Shown: positions 1 to 4,852 of the stretch, piece by piece | How positions within the stretch are numbered: position 1 is the first letter of the stretch | Layout: the number at the start of each line of letters is the position of its first letter | NCBI GenBank assembly: GCA_017555465.1 | Contig: JAFZGH010000216.1 | Coordinates: 1-5,057 of the forward strand | Length of the DNA stretch: 5,057 nucleotides | Direction of reading: 5' to 3' | Source: Akkermansia sp. | GTDB taxonomy: Bacteria > Verrucomicrobiota > Verrucomicrobiia > Verrucomicrobiales > Akkermansiaceae | Position numbers and translations under genes: made by a program | Notes under the pieces: generated by a model | Databases searched by the model: none | What the model was told of the DNA's origin: nothing | The model's input: the letters and a program-made list of their open reading frames with translations, nothing else

Positions 1-109
1 CAAGTTCTTCAGCTGCTTCCGGAGTGGCGTGACCCTGATCCTGCGGACTGCAGGAAATCATCAGACCGATAGCAAGGCAGAGCGGCAGGGCAAGACGGGC
101 ATATCTCAT
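1..109 (-). CDS. Putative lipoprotein, N-terminal part (cut by the left window edge)
   Basis: An ATG at 109 opens a reading frame that runs off the left edge, giving 36 complete codons. The start reads MRYARLALPLCLAIGLMISC: two Arg within the first six residues, a hydrophobic core, then M-I-S-Cys at residues 17-20, an acceptable lipobox for signal peptidase II. After Cys20 comes a polar stretch (SPQDQGHATPEAAEEL), typical of the flexible tether of a bacterial lipoprotein. An AAGG about 4 nt upstream of the ATG can serve as a ribosome binding site. The gene is divergent from the ankyrin gene across 115 bp. The functional domain lies outside the window, so its role cannot be named. A lipid-anchored envelope protein is the inference, and a cleaved type I signal peptide is the alternative. 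Confidence 0.7.
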   Translation of the reverse strand, partial: MRYARLALPLCLAIGLMISCSPQDQGHATPEAAEEL

Positions 110-181
110 GTACCTTGATTGTAGCATAACGGCGGAACAGTACAAGCCGGAAATGTGAAATGGCGCAGTCAGAGAATGGAC

Positions 182-210
182 TTGACGCCACGCGACAGAT
201 ACGCCAAAAT
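182..210 (+). promoter_or_regulatory. Candidate sigma-70-type promoter of the ankyrin/phosphatase pair
   Basis: TTGACG at 182-187 matches the -35 consensus at 5 of 6 positions. A 17-bp spacer follows, then CAAAAT at 205-210, which matches the -10 consensus at 4 of 6. Transcription would begin near 217, leaving a leader of only about 8 nt before the ATG at 225. This fits the lack of a Shine-Dalgarno sequence there. The call rests on sequence pattern only. Confidence 0.45.
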
Positions 211-224
211 ACGCGAGCTGTTGT

Positions 225-1748
225 ATGAGGTCTTTTTTAGCCACAGTTCTGCTGATTGCGATGTCTCCGCTGTATGCTGCCGAGTGGAGCATTGAGAACT
301 ACTCGTCTCTGGACCTGCTGGCCGGGCGAACAGGTATCGCAGACGTGCGCCCCACGAATGACCCGCATGATAACTCACCGCTGATGATGGAGCAGAACTC
401 CGGTATCTACCGCGGCCAGTGGAGTTGGCAGAGCGAAATGCCTGAGTTGCTGTACGATATGATGAATACGGGTAACGCTGCCCAGATGTCGCCCAGTGGA
501 TTCTGCGCTCTGCAGGCTGCCTGTGTGTACGCTGATGAATCCCTGTTTACCAAACTGATAGAGGAGGGCGTGGCGGTGGATACACGCCCCGGTGACTGGC
601 AGCAGCTTGGCTATGTGGGCGATACACCGCTGGGGCTGCTGGTGCGGTTTATGTCGCCTCGGTCGGCCGCTGCCCGAGTGCGTATGGCACGCGTGTTGCT
701 GGAGAAGGGCGCAAATCCGGATGCTCCCATGACCACCTGGAAGGGGAACCGCGTGGTGACGATTGCTCCGTTCAGTGAGTTGGGAAAAGAAAGTTTCAAC
801 CACGAAATGCGCATGCTTCTGCTGCAGTTCGGTGAAAAGAACCTGGCTACACGAATGGCCGACTGGCAGCTCAACTGGGAATGGTATCACGATGAGCTGG
901 TGCAGCATTTGAATCAGAATGGAGTCGCGCGTAATGCTTCTGACGATTCATCTGTAGAGAAAAAAGCCATGGTGGGACGGGTCCCCTTGCTTGATCTTAT
1001 CCGCAAGGGCGATGTGGAGGGGGTTCGCCTGGCGTTGGAAGCCGGAGCGAGTATTGAGGTCTCACCCCGAGCTCGTCGCTACGGGCAGGAACCGTTGTTT
1101 AATATTCCCGTGCGCCGCAAGGACAGCCCCGATGCAGCCATTGAGATAGCACGTCTGCTCATTGATGCCGGCGCTGATGTGAATGCGCTCAACCGACGAG
1201 GTAATTCACTTCGCATTCATTACGACCGCTACCGCTCTAAAGCCTCACGTGCGCTGTGTGCTTATCTGAAATCGCGCGGTGCTCTGGTGCACCCTGATTC
1301 GCCCATGCACCGCAAGAATAACGTGGCAGAGAAAGCTGCGGAAGAAAAGCCGGAACAGCCGGTGGTTGATGAAGCTCCTGCCGCACGACCAGTCCCGGCT
1401 GCAGAAGAAAAGCCTGCGCAGATGCCTGTTTCTGTGGCGGACGTTCCCGCGCCGGCATCCGAAGCTGCGTCTGCTGTGGAAGAAGCAATTGCCCAACCCG
1501 CTCCGGTGGAGCCGCAAGGGGAGGGCGTTCCGGCTACGGCTGAATCTCCTGTAGAACCGGCGCCAGAGCCCCCGGCGGAACAGACTTCGCCTGTCGTTCA
1601 GGAATCCGAGCAGATGAAGCTTCTGCTCAATGAGGTGCAGACCCAGTTGCAGGAACTGCAGAAAAAATACGAGCAGCAGCAGAAAGAGCAGGAGGAATTC
1701 CTGCCTTCTGCAGAGCAAGATAAAACCCCATCTGTTGAGCAGGAATGA
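225..1748 (+). CDS. Exported ankyrin-repeat protein with Pro/Ala/Glu-rich linker and C-terminal coiled coil
   Basis: The 507-residue product starts with a signal peptide (residues 1 to about 18; MRSFLATVLL core, cleavage likely after LYA or LYAA). Degenerate ankyrin repeats follow in two blocks. The first (about 92-206) includes the segments LLEKGANPDAP and LIEEGVAVDT. The second (about 250-357) includes LALEAGASIEV and the textbook LLIDAGADVNALN at 311-323. Ankyrin repeats bind other proteins, so this is most likely a periplasmic or surface binding or scaffold protein. Residues about 368-460 form a Pro/Ala/Glu/Val linker in which AAEEKP occurs twice, and residues about 461-495 are a Gln/Glu/Leu-rich heptad-like helix. 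The ATG at 225 is chosen because it gives a complete signal peptide; no clear ribosome binding site precedes it. The stop overlaps the start of the phosphatase gene (ATGA), so the two are probably translated together. The ligand is unknown. Confidence 0.88.
   Translation: MRSFLATVLLIAMSPLYAAEWSIENYSSLDLLAGRTGIADVRPTNDPHDNSPLMMEQNSGIYRGQWSWQSEMPELLYDMMNTGNAAQMSPSGFCALQAACVYADESLFTKLIEEGVAVDTRPGDWQQLGYVGDTPLGLLVRFMSPRSAAARVRMARVLLEKGANPDAPMTTWKGNRVVTIAPFSELGKESFNHEMRMLLLQFGEKNLATRMADWQLNWEWYHDELVQHLNQNGVARNASDDSSVEKKAMVGRVPLLDLIRKGDVEGVRLALEAGASIEVSPRARRYGQEPLFNIPVRRKDSPDAAIEIARLLIDAGADVNALNRRGNSLRIHYDRYRSKASRALCAYLKSRGALVHPDSPMHRKNNVAEKAAEEKPEQPVVDEAPAARPVPAAEEKPAQMPVSVADVPAPASEAASAVEEAIAQPAPVEPQGEGVPATAESPVEPAPEPPAEQTSPVVQESEQMKLLLNEVQTQLQELQKKYEQQQKEQEEFLPSAEQDKTPSVEQE
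1335..1414 (+). repeat. Short near-exact direct repeat in the linker of the ankyrin gene
   Basis: The 17-nt units at 1335-1351 and 1398-1414 (gctgcRgaagaaaagcc) differ at one position. They lie 63 nt apart, exactly 21 codons, so both encode A-A-E-E-K-P in frame. The repeat suggests that the linker grew by in-frame duplication, as is common in low-complexity Pro/Ala/Glu regions, and it could vary in copy number between strains. Confidence 0.6.
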
Positions 1749-2275
1749 AAACATTTTTCGCCTCCGTACTACTGGCTTTCCTCTCCTGTTCATTTGCCGT
1801 GGAATCCATCACCTTGCCTGGGGTGGAGAATTGTTACAAAATATCGGCAGAGCTGTATCGCTCTGCCCAGCCGGAGCCGGTGGGTTTTGCTGCGTTGCAG
1901 AATGCGGGGGTGCGCTCGGTTCTCAATTTGCGTGAATACCACAGCGATACGCGCGAGGCCCGGCATACGCGCCTGGTGCTCATGGGGTATCCTGTGGCGG
2001 CGGGTGAGCTGACTGCTGCTGATGTGGAGAATTGCCTTGTGCTGATAGCCCGCGCACCCAAGCCGGTGCTGGTGCATTGCTGGCATGGTTCCGACCGCAC
2101 GGGAACAGTTGTGGCGGCATACCGCATTGTGTTTCAGAACTGGAGCGTGGAAAAGGCTGTGGAAGAGTTCCTGGATGAACGCTTCGGCTACCACGAATTC
2201 TGGTATGGCAATCTCCTCAAGCTGCTGCGCGAGACTGATTGGGACGCTATGCGCAAGCGCCTCAAAGCACTTTGA
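1745..2275 (+). CDS. Exported dual-specificity/tyrosine-type cysteine phosphatase
   Basis: The 176-residue product begins with a signal peptide (MKTFFASVLLAFLSCSFA, probable cleavage after residue 18), placing it in the periplasm or outside the cell. The N-terminal motif LYRSAQP (38-43 region), then LQNAGVRSVLNLRE (51-64), is typical of the atypical dual-specificity phosphatases related to Siw14 and bacterial DUF442-type enzymes. The P-loop HCWHGSDRTG (111-120) has the full HCx5R signature, with Cys112 as nucleophile and Arg118 as phosphate binder. A helix starting QNWSVEKAVEEF follows, as in Siw14-like proteins. No obvious WPD-type general acid is visible; Asp93 or Glu88 in the preceding loop are candidates. 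The substrate is unknown: phosphotyrosine, phosphoserine, or a small phosphorylated compound such as an inositol phosphate. AGGA directly before the ATG is a ribosome binding site, though close, and the ATGA overlap points to translational coupling with the ankyrin gene. Confidence 0.9.
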   Translation: MKTFFASVLLAFLSCSFAVESITLPGVENCYKISAELYRSAQPEPVGFAALQNAGVRSVLNLREYHSDTREARHTRLVLMGYPVAAGELTAADVENCLVLIARAPKPVLVHCWHGSDRTGTVVAAYRIVFQNWSVEKAVEEFLDERFGYHEFWYGNLLKLLRETDWDAMRKRLKAL

Positions 2276-2280
2276 GTTTT
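2261..2280 (+). terminator. Possible intrinsic terminator overlapping the phosphatase stop codon
   Basis: CTCAAAG (2261-2267) and CTTTGAG (2270-2276) are perfect inverted repeats around a 2-nt centre, effectively a 6-bp stem with a GCAC loop, followed directly by TTTT (2277-2280). The TGA stop at 2273-2275 lies inside the right arm, so the last four codons and the stop form the hairpin. The stem is AT-rich and the T-tract is short, so termination may be weak. On the opposite strand no T-run follows, so it would not end the convergent kinase message. Confidence 0.45.
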
Positions 2281-2281
2281 G

Positions 2282-3253
2282 TTATAGCACAAGATTGACT
2301 CTGCCGCGCAGCGTGCTGATGAGCGGGTGTGATAAGATGCGGTCGAGCGGGTTGATTTCCGCTTCTGCTGCCGGAATTTTGACGCGGAGCTTGTGGGGCA
2401 GTCGTTCAATGAGAATTTTCTCACCGGGCTGGAGAGAGCCGGCGTAATCACCGTCCAGCTGATACGGCAGTGGTCCATCAGCGGTAATGGTGCAGCTTTT
2501 GATGCTGCGCAGCGTGGTGAAGTCGGAGACGTTGTGCTGTGTGGCTCCGTGGGATACCATGAGCCCCAGCACCTCAAAGAGCACGGCGATGTTTTCCTGG
2601 TTGATGATGGCTGCGTCAAGCCGTCCGTCATCGTATGCTGCATCTGCAAAGAGGTGGGCTTCACCGCCGTAGCGCTTGCCGTTTCCCATGATAATCTGTG
2701 TGCCGCGCAGTTGTTCGCCATCCGGCAGGGTCATGGTGATCAGGGGAGGGGCTTCCAGTGCCACCTTGATACCCGTGACCACATGCGCCGCGGCGCCCAG
2801 TCGCTTTTTGAGCAGTGGCGTAATGAGTTCAATTACCCGGGCATCCGGGCCGAACCCCGCCATTTGCAGGAAGGGTTTGCCGTTGACCGTGAAAATATCT
2901 ACCTCCTGTGTTTCGTCTCCTTTCATGGCTGCCAGGGCCCGGTCGAACCGGCGGGAGCCGATGCCCAGCTCTCTGGCAAACACATTCATGGTGCCGCAGG
3001 GCACAATGCCCAGCGCTGTCCCGGTGCCGATGAGTCCTGCGGCAGCACCCATCAGGGTGCCGTCTCCACCGGCTGCGGCCACCACGGCTTCGCCCCTGGC
3101 AGCCAGTTTTGCTGCTTTCTCAGTTAAATCCGCCGCGCTACGCGTGGGTACCAGCCGGAACTCATCGCGGTGCTTTCTGAGCCACTTCTTGAAACCGGAG
3201 CGGAAGAGACTTCCGGCTTTCGGGTTGATGAGAAGGGGAATGCGAGCGCCCAT
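2282..3253 (-). CDS. Diacylglycerol kinase family lipid kinase (YegS/DgkB-like)
   Basis: This 323-residue soluble protein is of normal length for the family. It shows the family motifs in order: LLINPKAG (7-14), AGGDGTLMGAAAGL (61-74) with the nucleotide-binding GGDGT, GIVPCGTMNVFARELG (82-97), the second-domain motif YDDGRLD (207-213), and QLDGD (265-269) near the C-terminus. Members transfer phosphate from ATP to a lipid hydroxyl, either diacylglycerol to give phosphatidate (DgkB) or other lipids (YegS), at the inner face of the membrane. The motifs do not decide the substrate. The gene lies 13 bp downstream of cdsA on the same strand, so it is almost certainly co-transcribed. Making phosphatidate from diacylglycerol would feed CdsA directly, which favours a diacylglycerol kinase role. 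There is no clear Shine-Dalgarno sequence before the ATG at 3253, although the start fits the family, whose first strand begins here. It ends 6 bp from the convergent phosphatase gene. Confidence 0.92.
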   Translation of the reverse strand: MGARIPLLINPKAGSLFRSGFKKWLRKHRDEFRLVPTRSAADLTEKAAKLAARGEAVVAAAGGDGTLMGAAAGLIGTGTALGIVPCGTMNVFARELGIGSRRFDRALAAMKGDETQEVDIFTVNGKPFLQMAGFGPDARVIELITPLLKKRLGAAAHVVTGIKVALEAPPLITMTLPDGEQLRGTQIIMGNGKRYGGEAHLFADAAYDDGRLDAAIINQENIAVLFEVLGLMVSHGATQHNVSDFTTLRSIKSCTITADGPLPYQLDGDYAGSLQPGEKILIERLPHKLRVKIPAAEAEINPLDRILSHPLISTLRGRVNLVL

Positions 3254-3266
3254 AACTACTGGGGAA

Positions 3267-4172
3267 TCAGGAGAGCAGATCCAGAATTAGCGCGAGGAAC
3301 GGGGTAACGCAGACTACCGCGGAAACCGTGAATGCCGGGGAGTCGATGAGGTCGAAAATGCCGCCGATACCCGGCAGCAGGGAACCGCTGTCCTTCACCG
3401 CCAGGCCGCGCTTGATGAGGGAACCCGCCAGGTCTCCCCACACAGAGAGGAAGAAGAGCAGAAGCCCGGCAGGAATGTAAACGGCCAGGAATTCAAGGGA
3501 GGAGACGGTTGCCCAGTTGGTGATGTCCAATACAGGCAGCAGCACAGCACCTACGGTGAGGGTGATGATGATGGAACCGATGATGCCCTCCCATGTCTTT
3601 TTCGGGGAAACGCAGGGGCTGAACTTGCGCGTGATGAATTTGCCACCCAGCAGCACACCGCTGATATAAGCCCAGATATCACTCATCTTGGTGAAGAGCA
3701 CCAGCCAGAGCATCGGCCAGATGGTGATCTCGGACTCCACGCAGATGAGAGCAAAGCAGAACATCCACACCGGGTACACGAAGGAGAGCAGGGTGAGCCC
3801 CATGCCGTCCATCATCTCCGCGCCGGTCTTGCCGCGGTAATCCATGCGGAAAAGCTGGCCGCAGAACGCCAGTATTGTGTAGAGGACAAGCATGCCCAGC
3901 GCAAAGGAGGTTTCTGTGAGAGGGAAAGAGGGTTGCAGGCTGACGAAAGTCATCAGCCAGGGGTAGATGAGTCCTGCCACGAGCGCCAGACCACGGTTGG
4001 CATTCGTGCCTTTGAGCATGTTGAACCACTCCCAGCTGGTCAGGTTGCAGAGCACACAGATGAGCCCGGCGTAGCCGATGGGTTCGTTCCATGCCACGGC
4101 GCCGCCGAGCAGGGAAAGCAGAACGATTGTACTGAAGCCGCGTTCGAGAAAAGTCTTAAGTTTGGGGGACAT
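3267..4172 (-). CDS. cdsA: Phosphatidate cytidylyltransferase (CDP-diacylglycerol synthase)
   Basis: CdsA joins phosphatidate and CTP to give CDP-diacylglycerol and pyrophosphate at the inner membrane, the branch point to phosphatidylethanolamine, phosphatidylglycerol and cardiolipin. The 301-residue protein has about eight hydrophobic segments, a normal length for the family. Visible motifs are KMSDIWAYISG (162-172), SPKKTWEG (189-196), and the C-terminal signature region GDLAGSLIKRGLAVKDSG (246-263) then PGIGGIFDLID (267-277). The acidic and lysine positions (KR at 254-255, KD at 260-261, D274, D277) are kept. The usual HGG is IGG (Ile269) and the usual DRxD is DLID (Leu275). This is the first gene of an operon with the lipid kinase. 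The ATG at 4172 is preferred because no in-frame ATG, GTG or TTG lies just upstream; there is no Shine-Dalgarno sequence, only a C-rich leader. Confidence 0.94.
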   Translation of the reverse strand: MSPKLKTFLERGFSTIVLLSLLGGAVAWNEPIGYAGLICVLCNLTSWEWFNMLKGTNANRGLALVAGLIYPWLMTFVSLQPSFPLTETSFALGMLVLYTILAFCGQLFRMDYRGKTGAEMMDGMGLTLLSFVYPVWMFCFALICVESEITIWPMLWLVLFTKMSDIWAYISGVLLGGKFITRKFSPCVSPKKTWEGIIGSIIITLTVGAVLLPVLDITNWATVSSLEFLAVYIPAGLLLFFLSVWGDLAGSLIKRGLAVKDSGSLLPGIGGIFDLIDSPAFTVSAVVCVTPFLALILDLLS

Positions 4173-4242
4173 AAAAGCGTGTGTGAAGTGGGGAGAGGTG
4201 TGATAATCGAATCAGAGAAAATATATAATACTCTGCACCATT

Positions 4243-4271
4243 ATTCTAGGGGGGAAGCGGCCGGTTGTCAA
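4243..4271 (-). promoter_or_regulatory. Near-consensus sigma-70-type promoter of the cdsA/lipid kinase operon
   Basis: Read on the minus strand, TTGACA (4271-4266, 6 of 6) is followed by a 17-bp spacer and TAGAAT (4248-4243, 5 of 6). Transcription would start near 4236, giving a leader of about 64 nt before the cdsA ATG at 4172. The leader has an AT-rich first half and a C-rich second half without a ribosome binding site. The promoter lies right after the terminator of the upstream gene, so cdsA starts its own transcription unit. Confidence 0.75.
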
Positions 4272-4286
4272 TGATTTCTTGGGCTG

Positions 4287-4325
4287 AAAAAGCATCACCC
4301 GGCGGAATTTTACCGTCGGGTGGTG
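4287..4325 (-). terminator. Intrinsic terminator of the Ala/Lys-rich protein gene
   Basis: On the minus strand, arms at 4325-4313 and 4305-4293 form a 13-bp stem. Eleven pairs are Watson-Crick and two are G-U in RNA. The loop has 7 nt, and CTTTTT follows (the T-run is 4291-4287). The stem core is GC-rich. It starts 26 bp after the stop codon of the gene at 4352-4771 and ends 15 bp before the cdsA -35 box, so it separates the two units. Confidence 0.85.
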
Positions 4326-4351
4326 AGAAAACAGGAAATGCTTCCGGTTCT

Positions 4352-4771
4352 TTACTTGATTTTCAGGCTGGGCTTCTTGATGATGAGCCCGGATTCCGTT
4401 GCCTCAATGGCGGGCTTTTCAAGCTCCACAGAGGGAGTGGTCGCGGCGGAGTCCTTCAGAGCTTCCAGGGAAGCTTTGGCTTCAGCTGCGGTCTGCTTGG
4501 CGGCATCCACCTTGGCCTGGGCCTCGGTCACCTTGTCTGTCACGGCCTTGGTTGCGGCGCTGCTTTTGCTGCTGGCCTCGGCCTTCTTGGCGGCAATGGC
4601 GTCGGAAAGAGCCTTTTTGGCAGCATCCTTCTTAGCTTCGTTTTCGGCCTTGGCGGCGGCTTTCTTGGCGGCCACGGCAGACTTCAGTTCAGCTTTGCTG
4701 GTGGGCAGGGTGAGGGCGGCAGAAGCGCTGCCCACGGCAGCGAGTGCGAGAATAAGTGCAAATTTCTTCAT
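4352..4771 (-). CDS. Small exported Ala/Lys-rich helical (coiled-coil-like) protein
   Basis: The 139-residue product starts with a clear signal peptide (MKKFALILALAAVGSASA, cleavage after residue 18). Residues about 24-110 are a nearly Pro-free, charged helix rich in Ala, Lys and Glu (by hand count about 40 Ala and 25 Lys in the whole protein). AAKKA recurs at 34-38, 50-54 and 60-64. A tail (113-139) with KP pairs and alternating Val/Ile/Leu follows, perhaps beta-like. The Ala/Lys composition recalls histone H1-like proteins, but the signal peptide argues against DNA binding and favours a periplasmic or envelope structural role. No enzymatic motif is visible. The gene is a single-gene unit with its own promoter and strong terminator, suggesting high expression. 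No Shine-Dalgarno sequence is seen before the ATG. I do not recognise a named family. Confidence 0.85.
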   Translation of the reverse strand: MKKFALILALAAVGSASAALTLPTSKAELKSAVAAKKAAAKAENEAKKDAAKKALSDAIAAKKAEASSKSSAATKAVTDKVTEAQAKVDAAKQTAAEAKASLEALKDSAATTPSVELEKPAIEATESGLIIKKPSLKIK

Positions 4772-4801
4772 GTTGGTGTATCGGGGTTAATGTGCTTCGA
4801 T

Positions 4802-4830
4802 AATATAAGCGCACGAGCGCAGATTATCCA
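4802..4830 (-). promoter_or_regulatory. Promoter of the Ala/Lys-rich protein gene, with AT-rich upstream element
   Basis: On the minus strand, TGGATA (4830-4825, 4 of 6) is followed by a 17-bp spacer and TATATT (4807-4802, 5 of 6), placing the start of transcription near 4795 and the leader at about 24 nt. Directly upstream, at 4849-4831, runs of A and T (five A, then CCG, then seven T, then AAC) resemble an UP element bound by the RNA polymerase alpha subunit. The same T-run could also help end transcription from the gene to the right, although no GC-rich stem precedes it. Confidence 0.6.
4808..4821 (-). repeat. Tandem TGCGCT repeat inside the promoter spacer
   Basis: On the minus strand TGCGCT occurs twice, 2 bp apart (4821-4816 and 4813-4808), in the spacer between the -35 and -10 boxes. 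The GCGC cores also make the 12-bp segment 4809-4820 an inverted repeat with a 4-bp centre. Such a position would suit a repressor or activator site, but chance is not excluded at this length. Confidence 0.3.
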
Positions 4831-4852
4831 GTTAAAAAAACGGATTTTTCTG

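Noticed and set aside
1245..1793. A 182-codon minus-strand frame rich in Arg, Phe and Leu opposite the ankyrin gene linker
   Set aside because: It is a shadow of the Glu/Ala/Gln-rich linker and coiled coil; the biased composition and overlap of two real genes argue against it.
2393..3127. A 244-codon plus-strand open frame opposite the lipid kinase
   Set aside because: It is fully antisense to a gene with all family motifs, has no recognisable domain, and its composition follows from the opposite strand's codons.
4224..4229. A perfect TATAAT on the plus strand
   Set aside because: No acceptable -35 box lies 16-18 bp upstream and no plus-strand gene follows; it falls in the AT-rich leader of cdsA.
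4213..4241. A 9-codon upstream reading frame before cdsA
   Set aside because: Its ATG (4241) lies 1 bp after the -10 box, upstream of the expected transcription start, so it would not be in the message.
4352..4771. Histone H1-like DNA-binding protein as the identity of the Ala/Lys-rich product
   Set aside because: A clear cleavable signal peptide sends it out of the cytoplasm.
4320..4790. A 156-codon plus-strand frame that looks like a membrane protein
   Set aside because: The hydrophobic Ala/Leu/Ser runs are the reverse complement of Ala/Lys/Glu codons of the real exported protein on the other strand.
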